From Xanthoparmelia taractica (lineage: Eukaryota > Ascomycota > Lecanoromycetes > Lecanorales > Parmeliaceae), in NCBI GenBank assembly GCA_033085395.1, contig JANQBS010000130.1, forward strand, positions 48,221 to 112,220: a stretch of 64,000 nt of DNA, given 5' to 3'. Numbering within the stretch: position 1 is the first letter of the stretch; each line of letters opens with the position of its first letter. The position numbers were made by a program, and so were the translations under genes. The notes beneath the pieces are model-generated. The model had not been told where the DNA came from, did no database searches, and was given only the letters and a program-made list of their open reading frames with translations. Positions 34,080 to 46,063 of this stretch are shown one piece after another.

Positions 34080-35730
34080 AGTTCGGCCGTTGGCAATGTA
34101 GTCTTAGGTTGGGGGTAAACAGTAGCCCTCTCTGAGGCTCCTGGGAGTACTCTGGCGGAAAATGGGCTATGCGCCTGGTACGTAAGATGTATTATGAAGG
34201 ATAGTATAGCGAAGGGTAGTATGAATATGCGACCGGCGTAGGAAAGCAATGCGGCAAGGCCGCATGTAGGCATTGGACGTTTAAGTGTATACCACGCTGA
34301 GAGTCACGACAGTTGGCCTTCGCAAAGAGAAAAGGACTACGTTCTCGATACCATTCAGACTAGATTGACAATCGCCACAATGGCGTGAACATACAAATCA
34401 CGTTGCAGCAATGTCGAAGGCGATTCGGACACCGCTAAAAGTCCGCAGAGCAACCCTGCCGCAAAACTCTGTAACATAATGCCCTCTCTACTACAAAATC
34501 TCCGTAGTTGGAAATCGAAGCTTCCCTCACGAGTCCCCACCGAACTGCGCACACCGATATATTAAGGCGTGCTTGCAATCACCTATCCACAAGCACAACC
34601 CCAGGCACAGAGTCTCAAGAATACAATCCTCCACCTTTCACCTTTCGCAGCGAATGGACTTCTCGACGTTTCGGACCAAGGCATCGCACAAGCGATACCA
34701 ATAGCATTTGCCCTTCGATGAGCCGAGGGTTGCCATGACTAAGTTATTTAGTCACGACCACGTTGGCTTGCCTTGGCAACAGGTTATCATCAAGTAGCTG
34801 TAGCGTTCTTGAAGTTGCTACATTTACAATACCAAAGGCGTGAAGGACACACACTGAATGGCGTTATCACCCGGACGTGAAAACCAGAAAAATTCTACTA
34901 GTAGAGAGACGAAGGAAGGAAGGGACACTGCATTACGAGGTAGTTGCGTACTCTCCCATATTCTAGATGGATAAACACATCATCCACCAAAGGTCCCATA
35001 CAATCCACCGTACGTACAGAAAAGGACCCCCCCCCCCAAACCAACAATCCGCGAAATCCATCTATACACGTAGCTCCAACTCCAACCCATTTCCCACGCG
35101 CAGCGCACTTCAACATACCCGCCCCGTCCGTCCGGACATCTCAACCGCGAGCGCGATATCCACATTGCGGTTTCCAACCACTCCTCGTTGGCAAACGCCG
35201 TGGATGCCGAGTTCGGTTCTGCTGATGGTTGGGAGTCCGTCGGTATAGGAAGTCCGTCGGTATAGGAATTTAGGCGAAGAAGGGGGGGGGACGGTAACGG
35301 AGGAAGAGAAGATAAGGTCTGTATGTACTCCGTCTGTCATGGGTCTAGGTGGTACGGTCCTTATGGTAGGTAGGAAAATGCCGTGCCGAGCGTGGGGATA
35401 TATAGCAAGTGTTCTCTTCTATAGTCAGTGGATGTAGAAGCGAAGGGGGAGAAGTGTATACATGCTTTTTTTTTTTTTATCGATTCATAGGTGCACAGGC
35501 TGAGCTGATTTGTAGATAGGTACAATATACATCATGACGAGACATTGAGTGAGCTAAAGGGCCTGCTTGAGTCTTGTAGGCGGCGGCACGCTGGAGCAAG
35601 AGCTCAGGTTAAAGAGGTTCATTCGAAAAGGTTATCGTCTCGGGTATCAATCTATCAAAGCACACATCCTCCAAACAAATTTTCATTTATCCCATCCTAT
35701 TCCAGCCAGTCCAAAAGTATAAAAACCCCA
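34080..35730. other. 1.65-kb region without a supported gene
   Basis: Contains a C9-type run near 35030, a G8-type run near 35285 and poly-T at about 35467-35479. Overlapping short frames at 34940-35250 on both strands lack coding character. Confidence 0.4.
35234..35267. repeat. 17-bp perfect tandem duplication
   Basis: The word agtccgtcggtatagga occurs twice in a row with no spacer. It looks like a recent slippage or repair duplication in non-coding DNA. Confidence 0.85.
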
Positions 35731-37650
35731 TCACTGCGTCGCGACCTCAAAGTAACTACTCGTAAAGAATCCTCCGTCCAAATTATACACATCCTCCGCC
35801 CAATTCGTCCCATTAACCTGATGATACAGCAAAACATCGCTCCCATTCCCACTGACCGTGCCCGCAAGCCTACTGTACGGAAACGGGCTCTTGGGCCTTG
35901 TGCTAAGCCCGATATTATTCGTCGTGTAAGCCGCGAGATTGGTGCCGTTGACCCAGAAGCCGAAGAGGGTGTAGGAGAGGGAGGAAGGGTTGTTGACGAA
36001 GACTTGGGCGATGTCGACGTCGCCGATTAGGGATTCGTTGTAGGAGGCTGATTGGAGGGAGGGGTTGGAGGGGGCGTTGGAGGGGAGGGAGGGGAGGGAA
36101 GTGGCGGTGGCGGGGTAGGCGTCTGCGAGGGTGAGGGAGGTGGGGTAGGTGATTTGTTGGGAAGGGGGAAGGGCGGGGACGAGGATTGTTTGGACTGAAA
36201 GGGTTTCGTTAGCATGTTTTTGTCTATTTGAGACCGAAGGGAAGAGGGTGAACGTACGTTGTGGCGCCGTCCAGGCGCTGTTGTTGAAGAAAGAGAAATA
36301 CAAGTCATAATACACACTGCCATTCGATGTGAGCACTCCCACCTGTGAAGTGGCTTTATTCCTGGCTTCCGATGTGCCTGCCGCCAGCGCCAGGACGTGG
36401 CCTCCTTGCAAGCTACTTGGTAAGCTTGGTCCAGGACTTGCAACAATGCTGTCGGCCGACGTGGGGGTAATTGTTAAAGACTCGACACTGCCATTCTGAG
36501 CTACGTAGAAGACGAATGCTTGGCCTGAAAGCACATTGTTATTTAGTAACGTGCAGGCCAAGGCTCGTGTATTGGTAGCGGTCGTCATGGTCATGTTAGG
36601 GGTTCCAGCAGGGGAGAAGTTGTCGCGACTAGTCCAAGAGCCAGAGATGAACTGTTTGCTGGCGAGTGCATTGGTGGCAGTAATGTAGAAGAGGAATATC
36701 TTGAGATAGAATTAGCTCATGTGATCCTTCAACTCTCAGGCATTGATATACGTACGACAGGTCCTGTATCTTCGGGAAAGGGAGTACCTGTGCTGTTCAC
36801 AAGCAATGCTGCCAGGGGTGTATTATTTCTCGCATCCGTCGCTACAACATTGTTGATATCACTCCTCCATATGTTCGCTGACTGGGTGAAAAGCGCTTCT
36901 CGGATGCTCCCAGTGCCCTCTTGGAATAACAATCGTTTGTCACCATCTCCCAGGGCCACGATTGCTACCGAGGAATCGTTGAAGATTTCATGGGGTAACG
37001 ACGTATTCGATGTAGAATTTGCAGCTGGTGAGGAAGAACTTGATAGGGTAAGCAATGATTCCACAGCCCTGCCTAAAGGGATCCGCACCTTGATGTCGAA
37101 CCCTTATGCCTTGTCAGGCCAACACCCAACCCGACACCCAGAGCAATCGCGAGGACAAGAAAGCCGACCAGCCCGATAATAATCCAGAACCCTAAACGCC
37201 GGCTCTTCTGCGGTCTCTCCGGCTCTTCTTTATGCGACGCAACTTCTGGGTGCGAGTCTATATTCGCCAGGGGTGTCCTTGGTGGAGGAGAGCCAGCCTC
37301 CTTCAGTGTCTCCGCTTCCCTTTTCGAATTGACTTCTGGATCTGAAGAGCCATACCCTTGTGCAGAGCCCCGGGTCTTGTCTTTGAGTTCGGATCTAGAG
37401 GATGTGGTGTTAAGAGTCTCGGAGGTAGCGGGGAAGTTCTGGAAGGCGATTTAGCAAAAGACTGAATGCTCTGGTGGGAGCAGTGCACATTGCGGCTTAC
37501 CTGATGCATCCGAGACTTATCGTCAAGCTCTGGAGCATCGCGCGACAGGTCTCGCTCCGGCGCATCTGCAGCTTGATCGAAAACTTCGGGGAATGGCTCC
37601 CTACGTTCATTGGGCGCAACCTCAAGGGAAGAGTACTTCTCGGCCATCAT
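35731..37650 (-). CDS. Single-span membrane protein with lectin-like (fucose-lectin type) ectodomain
   Basis: Five exons (37501-37650, 37089-37438, 36756-37038, 36258-36699, 35731-36194) keep phase throughout and give 562 residues. The introns are 62, 50, 56 and 63 bp with good donors and branch sites. There is no signal peptide. The N-terminal 130 residues are charged and cytoplasmic-like, a transmembrane segment follows (about 132-158, FWIIIGLVGFLVLAIALGVG), then a Ser-rich stalk. The outer domain of about 390 residues has repeated beta-type motifs, many Asn-x-Ser/Thr sites and Trp-containing repeats (SAWTAPQ, NGTNWAEDVYNLDGGF). The layout resembles fungal type II proteins with a fucose-specific-lectin-like propeller, but the sugar-binding residues cannot be judged. 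The last intron is a multiple of three with no stop, so its retention would add 21 residues. Confidence 0.7.
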
Positions 37651-39087
37651 AGCGCGATGTATGTGTGTGCGATTTGCTTACAGTGGATGCAACGACGTAC
37701 AATCGAGCAAGAAAAGGGAAGAAACCCCATGCTATCGCAAAGTCTGACACGGATTATGAGAGAATCTTACGGATGAAGAGAGAATCTTACTTTCGTAAGA
37801 TTAATTACAGATGTGTATGTGAAAGCTCGACCCAAGTTTGGGGCCGCTGTCCAGCCCTATAGCCGCATTAGTTGAGGGGCCGTGGGGGGCCTCGAACACT
37901 GGTTCCGCGCAGGGTGTCCCTAAATTTAGCCTTCACTTCAGGCCGAGACTCCCCGTTTCTCACTTTGGCAGTTCTTGCGTGCCTTATTCCCTCATATCTG
38001 ACAGCGTATAGAATACATCCCAACCCCGATTCCGACGTGTGCAATCTCTTATAAGAGGAGATCGGACCATTCTTGAGGGCGGGGAACCCTCTCAGAAAGA
38101 ACGATGAAGATGAAATATTTGGAATGGGCAAAGTACGACGTCAACCTCCGAGCTTCCTTATTGTCGAGGTGGTGGAGTGCTGCAGTGAGTGTTGAATGGT
38201 GACGCATGAGTGTGAGCAAAAGAATATGGGATGGATCTAAACCACGGAATGTAAGACGACGTGATTTCTCGGAGTAGCTAGCGCTGCTAAGAAGGGTGTT
38301 GAGAGGGTTGTGAAGCTGGTTGTGATATTATTGTAATACTTCCGACTCGAGCGCAAGGAAAGGAGGTGTACATGTGGCATTCAAGACATTGAGTGAATTG
38401 ATAACGCAATCTTGATAATGGGATCGTTGGAGGCATAGGGGGCAAGGGCTGAAGGCGTTGGGTGTGAAGTTGGAGATAGTGAATTAGGTTCTTAGAGATC
38501 TGCCTGCTTTCTTCGCCATGAGAGATAAGTACTGATGGTAGGGTTCATAAAGGCTTGAGCACAAATGATGGCACACAGTAGACAACGAGCTACATGCCCT
38601 CTAGAACAAAGACAAAGCAGCAGTAAGGCGCTCCTGAACATATCCATGAAATGAGACGAGCTTATGAGATGTTATGAGAACCGTGTAACCGAGTGGTGCA
38701 AGAGTTGAGCACGAACGAGAAGATGGTGAACAAAGTAACTCGGTGATTGCACAGATGTAGTCTTATAGGACTTCAGATATCTCGCATGGAACCATGACAG
38801 TCTCAAAGTCTTAGATCTCAAAAAGACTTGAAGAAAATACAGGGTGTAAAATTCATATGAATTTGAGAGGATTGAAACCATTGTGGTGAAAATGTTATAT
38901 GTTCTTGCAAACCATCATTCAACGGGTACGGCACGTGATTTCCAATCTGTTGACGCATTCTGATTGGTTCAAGCACTAGCGGCTTTTGTAAAGCTTGCTA
39001 CAACTGTAACAACATCGGTACCTTGGATCAACAGTCAAACTCTGCACCCCTTAAAGTCTCTCATTTGAACCTCTACCACTACCAATT
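37651..39087. promoter_or_regulatory. 1.4-kb divergent promoter region
   Basis: Lies between the lectin-like gene and the AT-hook gene, with no coding frame supported. A short imperfect duplication around agagaatcttac is present at about 37757-37790. Confidence 0.4.
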
Positions 39088-40818
39088 ATGTTCTCTACAT
39101 TTCGACGCGCGTTGACTCCCAACGCAGGTCAAGCCCAAGACAGAGATCTCTCGGGATTGACTTCAGATAGCTCACCTACCGCTCCAGGTCTTTTCATGCG
39201 GGACCCTTCACCTCCCCCTTTCTCCCCGCTCGAACCATCAGAAGACGACATTCCGCCGTTAACCGGTCAAGCAGCAAAACACAACCATCCCATGATGCCT
39301 GCTCAGCAAGAACTCCCCCTGGATATCTTACCAGGTCACAACTTGCCGGATCGCAAACAGGACGACACGGACGACAGTCTCCTCGGCCCTGTGAGAGCCA
39401 GTGATGCCACGTCAATGCCCCATCATGGCAGCTTCCTACTAGATGGCGCGTCTGATGATCATTTACCGCCTCCCTTGGAAGGTGCCCACGCCAGAGGCTC
39501 ACCTCTGCCTTCTGTTGGGACAACACTATTTACAAGCAAGTCTCATCGGACCCAGCTAACTCCTACTCCAAGCGAGAACCACACTGGCATGGGTTCAAGA
39601 GTTAGCAGCCCACCAAAATCTTCGAAAACCGTGGCCGGGATTCTTCAGCCCAGAGGCTCACCTCTACCCTCTACCCAAGTGATGCAATCTACAAGCAAGG
39701 CTCAGCCGGCCCAGCAATCCCCTGCCCAAAGCGAGAAGCACGCAGTACTTGAGCCGAAAAGTCGCAACAGTTCTCAGCCTTCAGAAATGACAACCAAAGA
39801 CAGCCGTGAGACAGCATTGCGTTCACCAAGATCCAGAGAAGTTTCAACGATTTCCGGATCACCACATGTTCAACCACAGCAGAGCGTATCAGCAAAAGCC
39901 GATGACCTACATGCATCCACCTCCTCAAAGGCTCCATCATCCAAGCGGAAGCGTGGAGAGGATACCACAGAAACGGAGACCAAGTCTGTTAAAAAGCAAC
40001 GAAGCCAGCCGAGGAAAGAGGAGGTCTCTCCAGCCGCTGTCAAACCACGAGATGTTACCCAAGACAAGTCATCTACAGGAGGAGGCAAGTCGAAGAAAGA
40101 GGGAGGGCATACAGGAAGTGTAAAGCAACAAGGTGCTGCCAAAGATCAAGCACCTAAGCAGCGAGGCAGGCCGAAGAAAGAGAAAAGGTCTACAGGGAAT
40201 GTCAAGCAGCAAGGTGTTTTCAAAGACAAAGTGTCCAAGAAGCGGGGCAGGCCGGAGAAGGAAGAAGAGCCCCCACACTCCGTCAAATCACAGCGCGTGT
40301 CAAAAGAAGATACACCCGCGAAGCGAGGCAGGCCGAAAAAGGAGGAAGGGCCCCGACAAAGCGTCAAATCTCAACGCGTGGTCAAAGAAGATACACCTGC
40401 CAAGCGAGGTAGACCGAAGAAAGAGCCTCAGACAGCCAAAACAAAGAAGCCCCCAAAACAGAATAGAGCAGCGACGGAAATGCCCAAGAAGCGAGGGAGA
40501 CCAGCCAAAGAAGCAGAATCTGCTCAGGCCGTCGAATCAGCCAGCGTTCCCACGGTGGACACAACAAAGAAGAGAGGCAGGCCGAAGAAGGGGAACGAAG
40601 CTGCCCAGCCAACGGAGACTCAAATCGCGTCCCCAACAAATACACCAAGGAAGAAAGGAAGAGCAAAGAAAAATGAGGACATCGCTGAGGCTACCGAGCC
40701 ACAAGGCCCACCTAATGCAGAAACAACCAAGAAGCGAGGACGATCGAAGGCAGCCGGACAGGACGAGACTGCGAAAACAGGGGCGCCTGGGAAGCGTGGG
40801 AGGCCAAAGAAAAAGTAG
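39088..40818 (+). CDS. AT-hook protein with a C-terminal array of hooks
   Basis: A single exon of 576 residues from ATG 39088. The N-terminal 350 residues are Ser/Pro/Gln-rich and look disordered. From about residue 353 to the end there are seven hooks with the RGRP core (KRGRPKK, KRGRPEK, KRGRPAK variants) and two degenerate ones (KKGRAKK and KRGRSKA). They are spaced roughly 20-30 residues apart by Lys/Glu/Gln-rich linkers, and the protein ends on a hook. AT-hooks bind the minor groove of AT-rich DNA, so a nuclear chromatin-binding role is likely, but no catalytic domain is present. The repeated hook-linker units at the DNA level suggest growth by tandem duplication. Confidence 0.85.
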   Translation: MFSTFRRALTPNAGQAQDRDLSGLTSDSSPTAPGLFMRDPSPPPFSPLEPSEDDIPPLTGQAAKHNHPMMPAQQELPLDILPGHNLPDRKQDDTDDSLLGPVRASDATSMPHHGSFLLDGASDDHLPPPLEGAHARGSPLPSVGTTLFTSKSHRTQLTPTPSENHTGMGSRVSSPPKSSKTVAGILQPRGSPLPSTQVMQSTSKAQPAQQSPAQSEKHAVLEPKSRNSSQPSEMTTKDSRETALRSPRSREVSTISGSPHVQPQQSVSAKADDLHASTSSKAPSSKRKRGEDTTETETKSVKKQRSQPRKEEVSPAAVKPRDVTQDKSSTGGGKSKKEGGHTGSVKQQGAAKDQAPKQRGRPKKEKRSTGNVKQQGVFKDKVSKKRGRPEKEEEPPHSVKSQRVSKEDTPAKRGRPKKEEGPRQSVKSQRVVKEDTPAKRGRPKKEPQTAKTKKPPKQNRAATEMPKKRGRPAKEAESAQAVESASVPTVDTTKKRGRPKKGNEAAQPTETQIASPTNTPRKKGRAKKNEDIAEATEPQGPPNAETTKKRGRSKAAGQDETAKTGAPGKRGRPKKK

Positions 40819-41104
40819 TGCTACATAGAAGGGTGCGGGCCCGAAAGGGTCCCATGGTCATGATAGGGAGGAAGTAAGGAACACAAGTTGCGGGCGTCTA
40901 GCCGATTGGTGTTGATGCTATACTTCTACATTCTGAAGCCTCAGATTTACGGTATCCATTTTGGGGTCACTTGCTTCTAGCTACAGTCATGTCGGTGCTG
41001 TTGCCGTGACACTACAGGATCGGAATGTACCAAACTTATCTGATTCCCGCGTGCATAGATAGATTTAATAAAGCATATCAAAATAAATTCCACTCCTTAT
41101 CCAG

Positions 41105-42923
41105 CTAGTCCCGCTTAACCAAAGACACAGGCGCGATATACACCCTCCTCGCACCAATCCAATAATTGCCCGCCGCCGCCACAACCACAAACGCAAAAAT
41201 GACAACCGCCCAATTCATGCCCTCCGCCCCCGGCAACGGCGTCTCCGGGAAGAACGAAAGCACAAAGCTCAGCACCAAGAACGCCAGCGCAACATCATTA
41301 ACCAGCGCCCCCCACTTCCCCAACGACCACCGCCTCTGCAGTAATTCTTCGCCGCGGAGCCGCTTGAGGCGAATGGCGCCGATGGAAACGATATAGGAGA
41401 AGAGCAGGGCGGCGTTTGAGAGGCTGATGATAGCGTTTAGGGCGACGTCGGAGCCGAAGTTGAGGGCGGATATGAGGAGAGATACGGCGAGGACGACGAG
41501 GAGGGCATTGATGGGGATGTGCCAGCCTGGACGGACCTAGCGACACGCAGGAGGTCAATCGTTGTTTCTTTCTTATGGGAAGTGATGAACAAAAGCGGGC
41601 CAAGATGGCTTACGTATTCGATGAAGCTCGAGAACGGGAAACCCTTGTCTCTCGCAAAGGCCCAGACCTGACGGCTCGAAGAGGCAATACAAGTGATTGT
41701 GCCGACCATGGATAACAGGATGAGAATCGCTGTCATGAACGTAGTCGCGGCTATCGAATGCGTCGAATTATACAAGACCTGGATGATAGGGATGCCCGTC
41801 TGGGTCGGATTGGTAAGACCGAGCACATTATCCTGCCAGTCCGGACCGAGGCAGAAGCAGAGCGTGATGAGCATCAGCAAGCCGAGCAGAGCATTGAAGA
41901 AGGACCCCCACATCATGGCCGATGGCAGAACGCGCGAAGCATCCTTGAGCTCCTCAGACATGTGAGCGCCAGCGTCTGGACCGAGGAAACACCACAAGGG
42001 CGTCGTGATGCCGACGAGGACCGAGAGGCCCGTGTTGCCCCAGCCGCCATTATCTTGGAATTGCGTGAAGACTTGCTGGGCCGGTGCATGCTCGCTCGTA
42101 ACCCACAAGACGATCAAGAAGACGAAGAAGCCGACAACGTGGACGACCATGAATATACCTTCTGTCAGCGGAAGCTGTCTCGCGCAGAAGATGTTGAAGG
42201 CAGTCGCGGCGACGAGGAAAAGCATGATGAATAGCGTGGTCTGCCACAATGCATCTACGCCCGCGTCCGGATTTCTCAACAAGACCAGGCCCTGCACCAG
42301 CGTGGATGTAAGCTGCGCTGCTGACGGACATCCCGTGACCCATCCCAAAGCACTACTCCATCCTATTCAGATCATCAGTCACATCCATCGACTGCTCTCA
42401 TACCCTTTACCCACCAACGAGATAGCTAAGCCCTTTCTGCAACGACTTCGGCGCAAATTCAGACACCCAATGATACTGCCCACCCGCAGTCGGGGCCCTA
42501 AACTCAATCCTATCCATCAGCCCTCAGACATTCCCCCTTATCAGAAAGCACACAAAGAACCACCAACATCGAAGCCATCTCCGCAATCGACGCCATCATG
42601 CACAGCGCTCCCACGATAACACCCATAGTCATCCAAATCACGCCCGCCGTACCCCCATTAACGAGCCCATACTGCGCCGCGAGCAAGACACTCTCCCACG
42701 TCGACTGCAGCACCATTACGAAGCCGACGATGGAAACGAAGCGGAAATTCCGCCGCAGGTCCTGCCGCTTGCCCATGCGGTTCATGTCGTGGATATCGTG
42801 CTTGGTGCCGCCTTTCTGCTCTTGGATCGTCGGTTCGTTGTTGGAATCCGTGTCTGGAGCGGAGTTGACTTGGACTTGCGTATTTGATTTTTCATTTGTG
42901 TGAGCGGGCTTGGGGAACGCCAT
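41105..42923 (-). CDS. APC-family amino acid / GABA-choline type permease
   Basis: Four exons (42568-42923, 42415-42497, 41614-42362, 41105-41536) keep phase and give 539 residues. The introns are 70, 52 and 77 bp. After a hydrophilic N-tail of about 65 residues there are about 12 hydrophobic spans. Typical permease motifs are present: IAEMASMAPTAGGQYHWVSE (joined across intron 1), SYLVGW (joined across intron 2), PDAGAHMSEE and ARDKGFPFSSF. Fungal members carry GABA, choline or related amines into the cell, and the substrate cannot be assigned. The gene ends close to the AT-hook gene stop, so the two are convergent. Confidence 0.88.
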
Positions 42924-45900
42924 GCTTCGTGCACTCGGTCAAGGAGAAGAGGAACCGGAAAAGAAAGGGGGGAGGAATGAGCACACGGCCGCGAGCATCG
43001 TCTTATACATAGTACATTCAGTCCAGCCTATACTAGATTATTCATGGCCTGCTGCACACCCATTGACCATTCCTCTCAGCGAGCAGCATCATTGGATATC
43101 TCATCAGCGCAAGCTTCACCCATTGGACGTTGCAATCGCTCGTCGATAAGTGCCCGCATAGAAGGATTGGCCTCGGCATGTATACTTTTTCGCTTTAGGA
43201 AGGTGGGGGGCGACCAGCGGCCTTAGATCTCGAGATAGGGCTGCATGTTGAACCCTCGAGAACGCTTTCTTTCTCTAAGGTATATTCCAGAACCTCGACG
43301 TATTTTTAGCGTTCATCAGGGGTTCAGATTCTTCGCTGCGCTCATCCTCCGCTCCTTACAACGACGGTGCTGGCGACCGAAGCCGTACGACGTCCAGTCC
43401 GCAAAACTCCATGTGAGCGACCAGCGTAGGAAGCTTTCTCCTACAGCTGGAGAAATTCGATGGTCTGGACACCAATGAGATGTAGAATGATGTCTGTATG
43501 AAGTCACGATTGACTTCAGGTGTTCTCTTCGTGGCAGGTTACAAGGAATTGGGCAATCCACACATTGATTTGACTCTATCAAGACTGATATCAAGACCGT
43601 CGGCATTGTACAAACATTCGCAATGTTACAGGTGGTGCAAAGCCACTCGGTTCGGCATATCACGACAAGGGTAAGCCTAGGCAAGAGCCATAGACCTGCT
43701 CTGGGGTCTGTCAGCACAGAAGATTGATCTCACTTCTAGGATCCATGGAAGAGTTATCCTTCAAGGCGGAAGCTGAGTTGAAGGATCGCTCCAACACTCC
43801 CAAGTAGCTTTAGGAGACGTGGCTCGAAGAAATGTCGATCGTAACGCCGGCGACTTGGCTTAAAGAGCAGCGTCAAAGAACACTAGCAATCTTTCTTTCC
43901 GCCCCCCGTTTTCAGCGTCCTGAAACCACTCTCCAAGAAATTGGTGAAGGAACTTGTGGATCTAGCAAAGAAGGGTGAAACCGCGTACCGTCCGGAAGCT
44001 GGAGTCCAGTGAGCATCTGGATGTGGTACCGCTCAATGGACTCTTTCCTACGCCGGCAAGCTTGGAAACTTTTGTCTCTCTTCCTCCAAATTTTCTTAAC
44101 CGACCACAACTTGGAATGTGCAAGAGCACCCGGTGGCTTTAAGCCTCATGATGAGGATTTTTAGGCTCCTTCCGATCTGACCGATCTGACACCAACGCCA
44201 CATGTAGGGAGGCCCAAGGATACGGGAGCGGTGAGATTTGATACCTTTATGTGGGTATCTAATAGTCCTGTCCGCACTAAGGCATGTGGACGAGCATTCT
44301 TGCGGTGAGCTTCATCTTGGAGTGAATGACCACTATACTACACTGGCACAAGTCAGCTTATTGAATCACCTATGGCGGGTACACTGCGCGGGCATATCTG
44401 GCGTTATGGAACTGTGCGAAAATGCTATATTCACCCTATTTGGTTCAATTCTTTTCGTTACTCGAACATGGCGACTGCCAGCCAGGTATACTGCCGAGGG
44501 ACAGTGTTCCAACGCCTCTTGTTCAGTCATGCGACTGACGTTCTTACCTTTATTTCATTTCTTCTTGTTGGCAGGCATTAGAATGGCTTGCCAAGACAGT
44601 ATACTCAATCCTTTGGCTGCAGATCTCGGTCACCGTTAATAGGGTTACTGGGATGCGGACGGCGATCATTGATCGCGAAAGGAAATTGAGTCCTGATCTG
44701 CTTCGGTTCCGTTCAGACACATGGATGCCATCATGCGAGATATGGGAAGGCATGGTGTCCGCGTGCCACCGGCACCATTTGGGGCTCAGAGCGCCTTTTA
44801 GCTCCAGGGGATGGTCGGACCTGCATTAGGGATGTACTTGTATGCTCGATGACGCAGTCTGCTCAGCTAGGTGCGTTGACCGAATTTCTCCGCGGTCTTC
44901 CAGCTTCTTCTTTTCTACACTATAAGAAGACTTCTTACGAAATCAAGTATCTGCAGCTGTCAGTTTTAAGGAAGAACTCTGCACCCAACGCCTTGGTTGA
45001 GGGGTTCGAGCGCCTGTGCGTTTGCAGAGCAATCGTCATTTGGACTTGAATGTGATCATCACCAGGCTTCTGGAATCCCTACCGTATAAAGGCTTTTTTT
45101 GGCAGGCAATTTTATCCTAAATGGTATCAGGTCTATCCGAGAAGACTTTTCTGGAACCGACTAATTATCGTAAAGTGAAAGGTGAATGCATGCGGCGAAT
45201 AAAATCCTGCAGTAAATGGAAAACTGTGCGAAATCGCATGGCTTCGCGATGCGTTGTTCGTTTATCATTGGCTTCATAAGATGCAATGCTTTCTCCAATC
45301 CTGTGACCGAATTTCTATTGGACAAGACTCCAGCTATTCCTCACCTCTCGTTCCTCTTAGTCAGATTGCCTGGTGCTTTCGCTTCTTAATTGTTTGCTCC
45401 CCATGGTATTATACTAAACTACAAATATCACCTTCATCGGACACCAGTCATGTCCGTCGCAGCAATTGTGAACACAGGACTGAGCGCCGCTACTTCTGCG
45501 GCCGTTGCGAACTTTACGTCAAATTTAATTGCCCTCGCAACGCTTCCTCAGAGTTCCACAAATGGTTAGAGAATGCGGCTCGGTATTCCATTGCAGCCTG
45601 TCTTGCTGATGTCTCTCGTGGCTACCAGGCGCTTCACAGCTTGGTACGCTTCAGGCGCCAAATCTTCAGACGGGTTGGCTTCCCCATGTATGTATCCAAG
45701 ATGAATAAAGTGTATCAACTCGCTGATGGATTTATCAGTCTGGCAGTGGTGTCCCGTGGGACTGGAGAACCGTCTCGAATGCAAACCCTTACACACAAAG
45801 TCCGCCGTTTATAGGTATATACGACTTCTTCAGCCCAACGTTCTATCTGCGCCGTAAAACTTTTCAAACCTTCTCCTTCCTTAAATACCAGCTGCCTTTT

Positions 45901-46063
45901 TAACTTTGTATCTGCTCGCAGCCGTTCCTCACGCACTACCACCTGTTCAATCGCAGATATCATCCAAGTCATAGAGTTATATGAAATTTCCGATCTCCTA
46001 TCGTCTTCCGCACAACAGCACCACAAGGATGTTGTCGCTTCCCACCTTGTACTTCATGTCTTA
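42924..46063. other. 3.1-kb region without a supported gene
   Basis: Frames at 43245-43717, 44238-44639 and 45254-45814 were examined. None has coding bias, a supported splice structure or a recognisable family. The last 200 bases probably include the laccase promoter and possibly an unrecognised first exon. Confidence 0.4.

Noticed and set aside
38680..38760. tRNA-like words (accgagtggtgcaag)
   Set aside because: No acceptor stem, no T-loop GTTCGAATC and no consistent cloverleaf could be found.
44238..44639. 133-codon plus-strand frame with hydrophobic stretches
   Set aside because: It has no coding bias, no recognisable family and no supported splice partners.
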